A stretch of DNA of 64,000 nucleotides, taken from Lachnospiraceae bacterium (lineage in GTDB: Bacteria > Bacillota > Clostridia > Lachnospirales > Lachnospiraceae). The stretch lies in assembly GCA_029062895.1 (NCBI GenBank), contig JAIDPF010000069.1:1-64000 (forward strand), written 5' to 3'. The notes beneath the pieces are model-generated. The model was not told the origin of the DNA. It saw only the letters and a program-made list of their open reading frames with translations, and did not search any database. Of this stretch, positions 52,188 to 62,083 are shown piece after piece (position 1 is the stretch's first letter; the number at the start of each line of letters is the position of its first letter). A program made the position numbers and the translations under genes.

Positions 52188-53188
52188 ATATTTCCCCTCT
52201 TTTGCCGCTTTATCCTATGCAGATCCCGTAAGAAACAATAAATCCTTTTGCCCGCCAAAAAAGCCGCCAGCTTTATTCCAAAAGCCGTTGAAACAGGCTG
52301 CTTTATATATCGTTTAGCCAGCCATCTGAGCGCCTGTTCCTGCCTGTCAACGTTTTTACGGAATTTGCCATTCGTTTTATAACCCTCATCGGCACAGCAA
52401 TCAAGCAATGCATCCGCCGCCTGTCCGAACGTATGATTCGCCACGTCAAACATCTGTTTTTCATATAAATAATTAAGGCGTATCATAATCGCTTCAATAA
52501 AATCGGTATAATAATAAATATCCTTCCGTCCCATCAAACTTCCGTCCCATTGACGGTAAAAATATTTTTTTTGCGCAGCGCATGTTATGCGCGGCGCTTT
52601 TAACATAATTTCGTCAAACAGATATTCGTCCTCATAATGTTTTCCGTCAATAAATTCTATCCCTTCAAATATCTCTTTTTCATAGATCTTATTCCATATC
52701 ACGGAAAAATAAGTGCTGCGGTTATCATAATATAAATCCCATATTTCATTCTCTGTAATGATCCCCATTTCCGGGAATTTCTCCGCGGCAGGAAAGATAC
52801 TGCCCCCTTCATTAACAAGCTCATAGCCGCAGGCCGCTATCTGAGCATCATTTTCAGACAAACGCTTATATAGAAAAGAAATCATATCCTTACTGATATA
52901 ATCATCAGAATCCACAAACATCAAATAGCTGCCATGGGCTGCTTTCAATCCCCTGTTTCTTGCATTAGCGGCGCCGCCCCGACGTTGATTCAGAAGTACA
53001 ATCCGCCGTTCATGTTTTGCGTACTCCTCCATAATCTCCAAAGAGCGGTCTGTAGATCCGTCATTTATTAAAATTATCTCTAGGTCACGATACGTCTGCT
53101 CCAGAATACTCTCTATACACTGATTTAAAAACCGTTCAGAATTATAAACCGGAACAATAACGCTGATTAATTCGCCCATTATCGACAA
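52184..53188 (-). CDS. family 2 glycosyltransferase
   Basis: 334 residues, similar in layout to its downstream neighbour: ISVIVPVYNSERFLNQCIESILEQTYRDLEIILINDGSTD, then DSDDYISKDM. The tracked start is TTG (53188), with AAGGAAA at good spacing; the ATG at 53179 is three codons in and also possible. It is the first gene of a run with 51171-52187 and the acyltransferase. A divergent FkbM gene lies 164 bases upstream. Confidence 0.92.
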   Translation of the reverse strand: MSIMGELISVIVPVYNSERFLNQCIESILEQTYRDLEIILINDGSTDRSLEIMEEYAKHERRIVLLNQRRGGAANARNRGLKAAHGSYLMFVDSDDYISKDMISFLYKRLSENDAQIAACGYELVNEGGSIFPAAEKFPEMGIITENEIWDLYYDNRSTYFSVIWNKIYEKEIFEGIEFIDGKHYEDEYLFDEIMLKAPRITCAAQKKYFYRQWDGSLMGRKDIYYYTDFIEAIMIRLNYLYEKQMFDVANHTFGQAADALLDCCADEGYKTNGKFRKNVDRQEQALRWLAKRYIKQPVSTAFGIKLAAFLAGKRIYCFLRDLHRIKRQKRGNM

Positions 53189-53352
53189 GATTTCCTTTTA
53201 TTATCTGGTATTTTTATTATATATCAATTTCCCCTTACAGTCAAAAACCATTTTCCAGCAGACGCAAATCCCCTTGTCTTATCAGCGTTTTGGATGTAAA
53301 ATAAACGCAAATTGATATCCTGTTTTATGAGCTGCAGAGAAAGGTCTTTAAC

Positions 53353-54507
53353 ATGTCCATAACAGAAATCATCGAAGAAAACAAATGGGGAAACTGTGAA
53401 GAAATTCAGCTTTCCTGGATTATCTGCAATCTTGCAAAATCTTATGGCTATTCTGTCTCCGTGTTGGGCGGCGAGGATGTATGGCTTGATTACGTATGCT
53501 TTAGATATCTTAAAAGCCACGGCGTATCTCCAAGGTATTTGATTACGTCACATCGTAACAGACGCACTGAAAAAGAATTTGACGGAATCCCCTGTATTGA
53601 CTGGGACGACTATTGTAAGTTGGGCATTACGGATGACTTCGCATTAGTGACAAGGCGATGTGCGTCTGATACGGCAGGCTCCCGTCTGTTTTATGCGGCA
53701 AGGCTGATATGGCATATAACTAAAAAAAGAGGAACTCCCAGATTAATGTCCGAAAAGAGCCTCGACACAGTCTTTAAACGCTGGTCATATTTTACTCTTC
53801 CTTTTTTAAGAATTGAATGCGGAAAAATGCTTGAATTTGCCAAACAGCACACAATTGAACTGGAAAATCTGTATGATGCATTAGAAGATGATATATCCAA
53901 AGAAACGCTTAAAGCAATTTTATATGGAATCATGAACAATACAAGATTCCATTACAGGGAATATGAAAGCGCTGAAAAATATTTCGGCAGTGAAAGAGAT
54001 CCTATTTACCGCCATCTGGAAGATGAAGTCTGGCTTAATTGCGGCGCTGCAATGGGCGATACTATTATACGCTTTGCCCAAAGCGGTTTGCCTTTCCATA
54101 AAATATATGCTTATGAGGGCGATCCCCAAATAGCCAAAATCTTAACAGACAATCTCTCTTATTTACCTCAAAGATTTAAGGAGAATGTAATCATCAAGCA
54201 GGAATTTCTTGGTGCGGATTCGCACTTTGAGGCAATGCCTACGTTGATTAATATGGATATTGAAGGCGCGGAATTAGACGTACTGACATCACTAAAAGAT
54301 CTGATTGAGATTCACCGGCCCGTATGCGCCATCTGCGCATACCACAAAGCTAACGATTTAATAGACATACCGGACTTTTTCCAAAATAAAATATCCGGTG
54401 TCTGGCATTTTTATCTCCGAAAATATATGAGCTTTGACTTAAATACATTAAACGAGTATGTCATATACGCTGTGCCGGAAGAACGGACAGTAAATTGCAA
54501 AAAATAG
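53353..54507 (+). CDS. FkbM family methyltransferase, opposite strand within the glycan locus
   Basis: 384 residues. The C-terminal half carries a SAM-binding domain: LNCGAAMGDTIIRF near residue 228, YAYEGDPQIAKIL, INMDIEGAELDVL near 298, then PVCAICAYHKANDL, as in FkbM O-methyltransferases. The N-terminal 200 residues begin with a possible nucleotide-binding segment (SVSVLGGEDVWLDYVCFRYLKSHG) and are not recognised. AGAAAGG precedes the start. It is the only plus-strand gene in the locus and its stop lies 4 bases from the convergent ABC transporter stop. Likely methylates a surface sugar. Confidence 0.82.
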   Translation: MSITEIIEENKWGNCEEIQLSWIICNLAKSYGYSVSVLGGEDVWLDYVCFRYLKSHGVSPRYLITSHRNRRTEKEFDGIPCIDWDDYCKLGITDDFALVTRRCASDTAGSRLFYAARLIWHITKKRGTPRLMSEKSLDTVFKRWSYFTLPFLRIECGKMLEFAKQHTIELENLYDALEDDISKETLKAILYGIMNNTRFHYREYESAEKYFGSERDPIYRHLEDEVWLNCGAAMGDTIIRFAQSGLPFHKIYAYEGDPQIAKILTDNLSYLPQRFKENVIIKQEFLGADSHFEAMPTLINMDIEGAELDVLTSLKDLIEIHRPVCAICAYHKANDLIDIPDFFQNKISGVWHFYLRKYMSFDLNTLNEYVIYAVPEERTVNCKK

Positions 54508-54511
54508 AATT

Positions 54512-56284
54512 TTAAAACTCTAATGAATTCTTTTCAACCTCGTACGCCCTATGATCCCTGATCTCATAGATTCTGTCACAGCTGCGTATAGTCGTCAGCC
54601 TATGCGCAATGATGATCATGGTAATGCTTCCCTGCAGGGTGGCAATCGCTTCCATGACCGCAAGCTCCGTTTCCGAATCCAACGCCGAAGTCGCTTCATC
54701 CAGAAGCAAAATCTCGGGTTTCAAATATAATGCTCTGGCAATCGCCATTCTTTGTTTCTGCCCGCCTGAAAATTTAATTCCATTTTCACCCACCATTGTA
54801 TCCAGTCCTTCAGGCAGCTCTTCTACAAATTGTTTTAAGCTTGCGCTTTCCAACGCCTTCCAGACTTGCGCATCATCAATCTGCGTTTCTCCAAACGCAA
54901 TGTTTTCACGAATCGTATCGTCAAACATAAAAACATCCTGCGGAACATAACCAATCATCCTGCACCACGAATCAGGGATATCATATATATTATAACCATC
55001 CATGGTAACGGTTCCTTTCACTGGTCTGTATAACCCCAGGAAAATATCCGCCAGCGTTGACTTGCCCACGCCCGACTTGCCAATAATCCCAACTGCCTCC
55101 CCTTTATGCACCTCCAGATTCAGATCCCTTAAAACATCCTCGTCAGATCCTTCATAACGCCAGCACAAATTTCTTATCTGGATAGAATCCTTAAATTTAA
55201 ACGTCACTACATCCTTGTCCGCGTCTTCTTTTGGCAATCCCTCCAAATACTCTCTGGCCTCTTTAATATTATCATATACGCCGTCCACCGCGGCATATCG
55301 AAACTGCATAACATTAAAACCTTCTATGATTCTTGACATGGATGGCAGGATGCGGAATGCCGCAACGGCAAATACAGCCAGCTTGGGAATAAATGTGCGC
55401 GTATCAATACCCATAACTATCCGCACTAAAATAACTGAAATAATTCCGCCGATGCACATCGCCTCAATCAGGCGTTTGGGAATCACATAGGAAAACTGCG
55501 CGGCTGCCTGAACTTTTTCGTTTTTTTCTACTGCACCGTCAAACCTTTTAAGAAATGATATCTGTTTTTTCTTTAATAAAATATCTTTGATCCCTCCGGA
55601 TATCCCAAATGTCGTAGTATATATCTCGCTATACGCCCGTCGGTTCTGTTCACCAAGCTGGAGCATCCTCCGTTTTAGTCCAAATGTCATGATCAGGAAA
55701 ACCAAAAAACCCATCCCCGCGATTCCTGTTGTAATCAGTATATCTTTGCTAAAAATATAGAGCAAAATAAGCAGAACCACCAAAAGTTCTGAAGAAACGG
55801 TAAACAAGCCCTCAAAGAACTCCTGTACTCTCAAAACTTCTTCTATAATACCCTGAACAATGTTCCCGCTATTCGTCTTAACAAAAAAGGAATACGGATG
55901 GTTTAGATATGATTCCATCATCTGGTGTCTTAGATACATACAGATACTGCTTCTATACTTAATCTGGCAGTACATTGAAACACTTAAATAAATATTTTTA
56001 ACAACATACAAAATAATGATTGCTATACCGATCATTACGGTGACCGTTCTTATAGTTGACAGTCCAAAAAACTTCATAAAAAAAAGCACATAACCGTTCT
56101 GCATTAATATTTCCGGCTCAGTCAACATCTGAATAAACGGGAGAATGGCAGAAACACCAAGGGTTTCGAAAAGACCACCAATCACGATCATTACAAAAAT
56201 CCCAATTGCCATTCTCTTATGTTCTTTGTCAAGAATGTAAATTAACTTTGCCAGCTTATCCCTGAAGATTTTTGTTTTTTCCAA
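54512..56284 (-). CDS. ABC transporter, fused permease-ATPase (PglK/MsbA-like)
   Basis: 590 residues: six membrane segments in the first 330, then an ATPase domain. Walker A GKSGVGKST, Q-loop YVPQDVFMFDDTIRENI, signature FSGGQKQR, Walker B ILLLDEATSAL, switch His in IIAHRLTTI. The size and membrane layout fit lipid-linked glycan flippases such as PglK. In this locus it probably exports a lipid-linked oligosaccharide or repeat unit; a second flippase (60553-62076) also lies in the locus. Confidence 0.9.
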   Translation of the reverse strand: MEKTKIFRDKLAKLIYILDKEHKRMAIGIFVMIVIGGLFETLGVSAILPFIQMLTEPEILMQNGYVLFFMKFFGLSTIRTVTVMIGIAIIILYVVKNIYLSVSMYCQIKYRSSICMYLRHQMMESYLNHPYSFFVKTNSGNIVQGIIEEVLRVQEFFEGLFTVSSELLVVLLILLYIFSKDILITTGIAGMGFLVFLIMTFGLKRRMLQLGEQNRRAYSEIYTTTFGISGGIKDILLKKKQISFLKRFDGAVEKNEKVQAAAQFSYVIPKRLIEAMCIGGIISVILVRIVMGIDTRTFIPKLAVFAVAAFRILPSMSRIIEGFNVMQFRYAAVDGVYDNIKEAREYLEGLPKEDADKDVVTFKFKDSIQIRNLCWRYEGSDEDVLRDLNLEVHKGEAVGIIGKSGVGKSTLADIFLGLYRPVKGTVTMDGYNIYDIPDSWCRMIGYVPQDVFMFDDTIRENIAFGETQIDDAQVWKALESASLKQFVEELPEGLDTMVGENGIKFSGGQKQRMAIARALYLKPEILLLDEATSALDSETELAVMEAIATLQGSITMIIIAHRLTTIRSCDRIYEIRDHRAYEVEKNSLEF

Positions 56285-56297
56285 ATGTATTTGTCTC

Positions 56298-57164
56298 CTA
56301 TCCGCACTTCTTAACCGCTGTTAATACTTCTTCCCAATTCTTTTTCATTCCGCGGCCGATACGCCTTTTCCGCAGCATCCTCTCTACAAGAAAAGTCGGA
56401 AGCACTCTTTTCAATACCGAAAAAAGAATCATTTTTCTCTTTAATTTATTATTTTCTTTTAGCCTCTTCTCGTATTCCGTCTGAGTAAGCAGTCCTTTTC
56501 GAAAACTTACATTGATGAACTGAAGCTCCAGCTTATCCCGCCTTAACAACATACTGACACCGCCCTCCGCAAACATACAGATTAAGCCGGAACAGTAGAG
56601 AAATTTACTTTTTGCCTGAAAGCAGTCAATAATAAACTCATAGTCCGCACAAATCTTTTCCGCTTCATTAAACGGAAATTTTTCCAGCAGGTATCTTCTG
56701 CTGATTGTGCTTTGATGGCAGAACGGCATCTTCTCCTTTATCACTTTTAGTCCAACAGGTTTTTGATAATCGTAAATTCCGGATCGATAGTACACAATCC
56801 AGTCCCCATATATTATATCCGTATCGCTGCCGCAAATCTGTCCGAATGTGTTTCTTAACACATCTGCATGAAGCAGATAGTCCCCTGCATTAAGAAAGAG
56901 AACCCATTCCCCCCGCGTAAGCAGCACTGCTCTGTTCATTGCATTGTAAATGCCCGAATCCTTCTCCGAAACAATTTGGACTGGAACTCCGCAGCCCTGA
57001 TATTCTTCAATTGTTTCATTAATAACGGTCAATGTCCCATCCTCTGAAACTCCGTCCCATATCAAATATTCATAATCCGTGAAATTCTGTTCCATAACAG
57101 AAACAATCGTGTCCCGGATTTCTTTTTCCGCATTTTTGCATACAGTGATAATGCTTAGGAGCAT
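56298..57164 (-). CDS. family 2 glycosyltransferase (WcaE-like)
   Basis: 288 residues. The N-terminus LLSIITVCKNAEKEIRDTIVSVMEQNFTDYEYLIWDGVSEDGT and DSGIYNAMNRAVLLTRGEWVLFLNAGDYL follow the WcaE-type GT2 pattern, in which NAGD replaces DxDD as metal site. It ends 13 bases before the ABC transporter start and is in the same transcription unit. Specific sugar unknown. Confidence 0.9.
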   Translation of the reverse strand: MLLSIITVCKNAEKEIRDTIVSVMEQNFTDYEYLIWDGVSEDGTLTVINETIEEYQGCGVPVQIVSEKDSGIYNAMNRAVLLTRGEWVLFLNAGDYLLHADVLRNTFGQICGSDTDIIYGDWIVYYRSGIYDYQKPVGLKVIKEKMPFCHQSTISRRYLLEKFPFNEAEKICADYEFIIDCFQAKSKFLYCSGLICMFAEGGVSMLLRRDKLELQFINVSFRKGLLTQTEYEKRLKENNKLKRKMILFSVLKRVLPTFLVERMLRKRRIGRGMKKNWEEVLTAVKKCG

Positions 57165-57193
57165 GACAGAACCGTCCTTAATTAAAAACTATA

Positions 57194-58204
57194 CTATAAA
57201 CAATAAAAAAGATATATCAGCCAAACCAGCCGAAGCTTTATCATATATACAAATACCTGCTGCTTTATTCCCATCTGATTGACCGGATACGCTGCAATTA
57301 ACTCTTGAAGCTCTCCTTCGCTGCAGATTCGGTAAAGCTCCCTACCGGCATCCCTAAATGACAGTCCGCAAACACTTCTTTTATATTGATGAAATACATG
57401 GCGCAGGTAGTTAAACAACTGGCGCGTCAGACGATATCTGCACGATTCGTATATGCCGAGTTTTTTGATCTGCTCTTTCTCCCATTGATACATGCACATG
57501 TATCTCTCAAAACGGTCTGACACAAATTGCTTGGTAAGTGATCCTTCCGTAATGCGGTAATAATAACCCGCATAATCCATTACCTCCACATATTTTGCAT
57601 GCATCAGGTACAATAGATTAAATGCCATATCTTCTGAATACAGCAGCTGTTCCGAAGGAAACTTCAAATGATATTCCCTGATAATTCCAGCATCATAGAA
57701 TGTTGCCCATACCACCATAGGAATCGAATCTTTTTTATCAGGCGCACTACCAATCAAACGCGGGATCAGCATATTAATTATACATTCTTTCCGATACGTC
57801 CCCTGAGTGATATGATAAACAGGCAATAGCTGCCCCGTTTGTTTCATCCGGCGATACGTTCCCTTACATGTGTCGCATCCCGTTGTTTGAATCTTATTGC
57901 AATATGTAGATATATAATCCGGTGCAATCACATCATCTGCGTCTAAAAAAGCGACATAATCACCGGAACTTTGTTCAAGTCCGGCATTCCTGGCGGCAGA
58001 TACCCCCTTATTACTCTGGTGGATTACCTGAATAGCTGCAAACTTTCGCGCATATTCATCACAGATATCTGCGCTTCCATCCACGGATCCGTCATCAACC
58101 AATATAATCTCATCGGCATTCCTGCTTTGAGCAAGAATGCTGTCAAGACACTGGGGAAGATATCTTCTAACATTATATACCGGAATAATGATAGTTATCC
58201 GCAT
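57194..58204 (-). CDS. family 2 glycosyltransferase
   Basis: 336 residues with ITIIIPVYNVRRYLPQCLDSILAQSRNADEIILVDDGSVDGS and the metal motif DADDVIAPD near residue 90, a GT-A catalytic domain. The C-terminal part is longer and basic and may bind the membrane. It lies 30 bases upstream of the WcaE-like gene and downstream of the AAA-ATPase gene, all on one strand. Confidence 0.91.
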   Translation of the reverse strand: MRITIIIPVYNVRRYLPQCLDSILAQSRNADEIILVDDGSVDGSADICDEYARKFAAIQVIHQSNKGVSAARNAGLEQSSGDYVAFLDADDVIAPDYISTYCNKIQTTGCDTCKGTYRRMKQTGQLLPVYHITQGTYRKECIINMLIPRLIGSAPDKKDSIPMVVWATFYDAGIIREYHLKFPSEQLLYSEDMAFNLLYLMHAKYVEVMDYAGYYYRITEGSLTKQFVSDRFERYMCMYQWEKEQIKKLGIYESCRYRLTRQLFNYLRHVFHQYKRSVCGLSFRDAGRELYRICSEGELQELIAAYPVNQMGIKQQVFVYMIKLRLVWLIYLFYCL

Positions 58205-58304
58205 GATGATCCTTTCTTTGCATTTTTACGCTGATTATTCCAAACTATCACAACTGCAAATAATATCCCACAATCTTCTCCGCAAAAGCAACATATGAAC
58301 CGGA

Positions 58305-60194
58305 CTATTCGATCAAAACCTCTTTTCCCTGAAAAGCAAAACCGAATTTTTTAAGCCGCTCTGGCCCGATTCCTTTTAACGAAAACAGATCTTCATAACG
58401 CTTGTCCTCCATCTGCTTATGCGCTGCCGCTACGGTATCCTCCATCGTCAAATCACGATTTTTGTTAAATAAGATAAATCCTATCACATAAGCGTCCAGG
58501 GTATCATTTTTAGGTTCCAACATAATGACATATCTGCCGATTCCACCGTCCCTGTCAGATGTGATGAGATAACGATCCGCAAGCCCTACCATTAAGCCAA
58601 GCACAAAAGCATGATAAAACCGTTCCGGCTCTTCTTTACCGGAAGGGCGGACTTCTGTATCAAATACATCAAACATCTCTGTTGAAATCCTGTTCATATA
58701 TTTGTTCATAGCGTCTGCGTCGTTGCAGAGCAGCGCCTTGATAAAATCATTAAAATCCGATGCTTTCTTTAAAAACCATCCCTGCACCATATCGCGGAAC
58801 ATGACAGATACCTCGCGGTTCGGGAAGGCAAGCTCGTATCCAGGCTGCACTTCCTCATATGCCGCTATCTCTTTATGTATGACCGTTCCTGCTACAGCCG
58901 CTTTTTCTGCCTGATGTTTTCCCTTCTTGCCACCGCGGGACTTTTTATTTTTTGAAGTACGGTCTTCAGCAGTCTTGCCGTCGTTACGCTCCACCCCCAC
59001 GCCGCCGGAATTCTTCTCTGCTCCTGCTCCTTGATGAACTTTCCCCACATCATACCGCGCCCCGTACGCGCCATGCTCCTTTACTGTCAGATAACCATTG
59101 GCGAGCAGGAAACTCCAGAGCGCGTATTCGCTCTCCTCCAACTGGCTGTAAACGATCTGTTCCTCAATCGGGAAGGAAATACGTTCCCCTCTGAGCAGAC
59201 GCTCCAGCGATTCCTTAACTTCCCTGCTTCCCTGACGGAGCAGTCTTCCAATCAGACTGTTCACACCGCTGTTCGCCCAGAAAGTCTTTACATCCCTGGT
59301 ATCCATATAGTTCAAAACAGACCATGGATTATACATGTTCTTCTGCCTGCCAAAATGAAAACCACCATACCACTCTTTTACTTCTTCTTTCCGCTCGCTC
59401 AGTCCCTGTGCATCCATTCCCGCAAAAACTTCCTCTTCGGTAAATCCAAATGCAGCGGCATATTCCTCTGACGTCGTTGTCACTACTTTCATATTGTTGA
59501 GATCAGAAAGCACCGAATCCCTGCTAATACCTGTCACCCCGGTCATGATTCCACGTTCCAGATCAGGATTGGCCTTAAAGATGGAAATAAACATACTCCG
59601 CAAAAATGCTGACAGTTCTTTATCATATCCTCCGGTATAGGCTTCCAGCAGTGGCGTATCAAACTCGTCCAGAAGGATGATCACTTTCTTTTTATAATAG
59701 CGGTGCAACAATTCGGATAATTTGGTGATGGCAGTCGCCGCCACCACTTCCAGCATACTTTCCGTCACCATGCGGTAATTCTTCTTTTCCTCCTCCGACA
59801 GGGTATCCCCTTCCAGAAGGAAATCATACTGTTTATAAACTTCCTTGATCAGCTGATTGATCCGATATCTCGTATTTGGGTAATTTATTTCTTTAATATT
59901 GGCAAAGGTCATACTGATCACCGGATAGGAGCCTTGCAACGCGCGATACTGCTCATCTTTCCAGATCTCCAGTCCTTCAAAGATATCGCCCTTTCCTTCA
60001 TATCGAAGCGAGAAAAATCTGTCTACCATACTCATGGTCAATGTTTTACCAAAACGTCTGGGGCGGGTGATCAAAGTCACAACATCTTTCCTCTCCCACC
60101 ACTCCTTGATAAAGGACGTCTTATCTACATAAAAATGATCTTTTTTGATCATTTCTTCAAAATCCTGTACCCCAATCCCGACCATACGTGCCAT
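58305..60194 (-). CDS. AAA-ATPase-like and PD-(D/E)XK nuclease-like protein
   Basis: About 629 residues. An N-terminal AAA-ATPase-like domain (VGVQDFEEMI..FYVDKTSFIKEWW, P-loop RPRRFGKTLTM, Walker B VIILLDEFDTPL, YGGFHFG) is joined to a C-terminal DUF1703/PDDEXK_9 domain (FYHAFVLGLMVGL, GIGRYVIMLEP). A lysine- and glycine-rich linker (about 395-440) separates them. The start at 60194 has GGAGG 7 bases upstream. These proteins are multicopy in gut Clostridia and Bacteroidetes, with unknown role, possibly defence or mobile-element related. Confidence 0.88.
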   Translation of the reverse strand: MARMVGIGVQDFEEMIKKDHFYVDKTSFIKEWWERKDVVTLITRPRRFGKTLTMSMVDRFFSLRYEGKGDIFEGLEIWKDEQYRALQGSYPVISMTFANIKEINYPNTRYRINQLIKEVYKQYDFLLEGDTLSEEEKKNYRMVTESMLEVVAATAITKLSELLHRYYKKKVIILLDEFDTPLLEAYTGGYDKELSAFLRSMFISIFKANPDLERGIMTGVTGISRDSVLSDLNNMKVVTTTSEEYAAAFGFTEEEVFAGMDAQGLSERKEEVKEWYGGFHFGRQKNMYNPWSVLNYMDTRDVKTFWANSGVNSLIGRLLRQGSREVKESLERLLRGERISFPIEEQIVYSQLEESEYALWSFLLANGYLTVKEHGAYGARYDVGKVHQGAGAEKNSGGVGVERNDGKTAEDRTSKNKKSRGGKKGKHQAEKAAVAGTVIHKEIAAYEEVQPGYELAFPNREVSVMFRDMVQGWFLKKASDFNDFIKALLCNDADAMNKYMNRISTEMFDVFDTEVRPSGKEEPERFYHAFVLGLMVGLADRYLITSDRDGGIGRYVIMLEPKNDTLDAYVIGFILFNKNRDLTMEDTVAAAHKQMEDKRYEDLFSLKGIGPERLKKFGFAFQGKEVLIE

Positions 60195-60340
60195 CTGTAT
60201 ACCTCCCCATACATATAGTACCATTTTCCGCTTTTTTTGCTATTATACCACACTATACAGTATTATCAACTAAATTATAACATATATTATCTATAAATAT
60301 ACGTTGCAAATGGCAGGCAACCATTTTATAAGCAAATATA

Positions 60341-60367
60341 TAAATCTCAGGTTTTAAGCGTCGGAAA
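60341..60367 (+). promoter_or_regulatory. candidate sigma-D (motility) promoter of the hemerythrin remnant
   Basis: TAAA (60341-60344), exactly 15 bases, then GTCGGAAA (60360-60367), close to the flagellar sigma factor consensus TAAA-N15-GCCGATAA. Hemerythrin-like genes are sometimes in motility regulons. Evidence is a single short match. Confidence 0.35.
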
Positions 60368-60397
60368 CACTTTTTCGAAAAAGGAGAAACAAAATAA

Positions 60398-60556
60398 ATG
60401 AAAATTACATTCAGCGATAATCTGATCACGGGAAATAAAGCCATTGATGACCAGCACAGGGAACTGATCTCCAGAATCGATCAGTTTATAAAAGTATGTG
60501 AAAATAAAGACGGCAAAGTCACAGCAAAAAAAAGCCTTTTCAAACTCACCATCTAA
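60398..60556 (+). pseudogene. truncated bacteriohemerythrin (N-terminal 52 residues, missed by ORF track)
   Basis: ATG 60398 opens MKITFSDNLITGNKAIDDQH followed by RELISRIDQFIKVCENKDGK, the N-terminal helix of bacteriohemerythrin with its first iron-binding His (DDQH). AAGGAG lies upstream. The reading frame stops after 52 residues, whereas the family needs about 130 with four more His/Glu/Asp iron ligands. Its last four bases overlap the convergent flippase stop. The break coincides with the AT-rich part of the glycan locus, suggesting truncation by recombination. Confidence 0.7.
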
Positions 60557-62076
60557 AATTTTTTTATTACTATATTGTTTATTTGCTTCTTTAACGCATA
60601 AAATTCATTTGTTTTTCCATAAATAAACCAACACACAACATTGACTGCAACAAAAATACTTACAGCCTTGATCACCCACTCCATCCAGGTAACTGCTTTC
60701 CATATTATTCCAACCCATCTGACAGCATATAAAACAATAATCAGTCCAATCCAATCAACTATTCGTCTTTTGAAATAGGAATTTGCTTTTTTTTGAAAAC
60801 ACTCTCTATAGAGAATATTTGGTTCATACCAACAATAAGTTAATAACCTAGAAATAACAGTAGCAATCAATACACCCCCCAACGAAAGCCATTTCCCCAG
60901 AAGAATTGATAATATAACATTGATAAATGCAGCTGCAAGTATAGCATATTTTGTTTTTCTATACAATCCCAATGCCTCCCTGTACGTAAATATCGGCTGC
61001 ATAGAACAAATAAGAAACAAAATTAACGTCTTGCTTATAACGGTAAAATTATCTAATGCATATTTTTCACCAAGCCAAAGAACAACAAATTCATCAGACA
61101 ATGCATAAAAGCAGCCGGAAAACACAACAGCAATCCACGCTGCTGTCATAAGCATAATATTAAATATTTTCTCCCTTTGTTCAACGCCTTCCGTCTCAAC
61201 CAGATTTCCGACTCCGGCAGTCAAACTTGAAAAGATAATTGTATAAAATGAATCAAGTCCTAATGTAATTGTATTATAATTTGCCAAATATCCTACCCAC
61301 ACAGTACCTATAACTGATGAGATAATAATACTATCTGTTGAATTTAATAATACAGATGACAACTTATAAATAAAACCTGATTTTATCGTCTCTTTCATTT
61401 CACTTATTTCTTTCTGCGAAAGATCACTTGATTCCTTTTTTATGTATGGATAATCACGTTCTGCTCTCTTGGATAACAAATAGTTTTTAGTCAGGTTAAT
61501 TATCACGCGGGTCAAAAGAAAAAGAACAAGATTTTTATACAAAACGATAATAACAATCTGCACAGTTGTAATCAGTAATTCCGCACACATATTATATTTT
61601 GTGGAAATATAGCCTTTTTGTGCAGCTGTCAACAATGTATTCTTATAGACAAACAAATACGAAAATACCGTATCCGCCAAAAAAATCATATATAAAACAT
61701 ACAAATTATCTACGGGAAAATCAGTGTTAATAATAAATTTCAGAAATGGAATTAATAAAATACCAATTACCAAAACCACCAGAGCGATTAAGTTATAAAT
61801 CCTCCTATAAAACCGTATTAATGCGCTTATCTTACCCTCATCATTGTTAGCCAGAGGTTTATAAAAGCTATAACTTACAACATGATCTAATCCCAGTTCT
61901 GTCAATGACAAAATTTGGATTACATTTGTAAACACACCATTCACACCTAATAATTCTTCACCCAGATATTGAATAAAGATAGAACGTAAAATAAATTCAG
62001 TAATAATGGTTATAAATTTGCTGATAAACCCCAGTGTTATATTAAGTTTTGCATAATACGTCCTTGTTTGTTTCAT
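60553..62076 (-). CDS. Wzx-like polysaccharide flippase (MOP superfamily)
   Basis: 507 residues with about 12-14 membrane segments; YYAKLNITLGFISKFITIITEFILRSIFIQYLGEELLGVNGVFTNVIQILSLTELGL is the N-terminal pattern of the RfbX/Wzx group. It flips undecaprenyl-linked repeat units outward. No clear ribosome binding site is seen before ATG 62076. AT-rich coding, unlike the genes left of 60 kb. A short ORF ends 7 bases upstream. Confidence 0.88.
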   Translation of the reverse strand: MKQTRTYYAKLNITLGFISKFITIITEFILRSIFIQYLGEELLGVNGVFTNVIQILSLTELGLDHVVSYSFYKPLANNDEGKISALIRFYRRIYNLIALVVLVIGILLIPFLKFIINTDFPVDNLYVLYMIFLADTVFSYLFVYKNTLLTAAQKGYISTKYNMCAELLITTVQIVIIVLYKNLVLFLLTRVIINLTKNYLLSKRAERDYPYIKKESSDLSQKEISEMKETIKSGFIYKLSSVLLNSTDSIIISSVIGTVWVGYLANYNTITLGLDSFYTIIFSSLTAGVGNLVETEGVEQREKIFNIMLMTAAWIAVVFSGCFYALSDEFVVLWLGEKYALDNFTVISKTLILFLICSMQPIFTYREALGLYRKTKYAILAAAFINVILSILLGKWLSLGGVLIATVISRLLTYCWYEPNILYRECFQKKANSYFKRRIVDWIGLIIVLYAVRWVGIIWKAVTWMEWVIKAVSIFVAVNVVCWFIYGKTNEFYALKKQINNIVIKKF

Positions 62077-62083
62077 TATTTTC

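Noticed and set aside
58305-60224. Restriction-modification or retron-type defence system
   Set aside because: The AAA/PD-(D/E)XK protein is alone, with no methyltransferase, reverse transcriptase or effector beside it.
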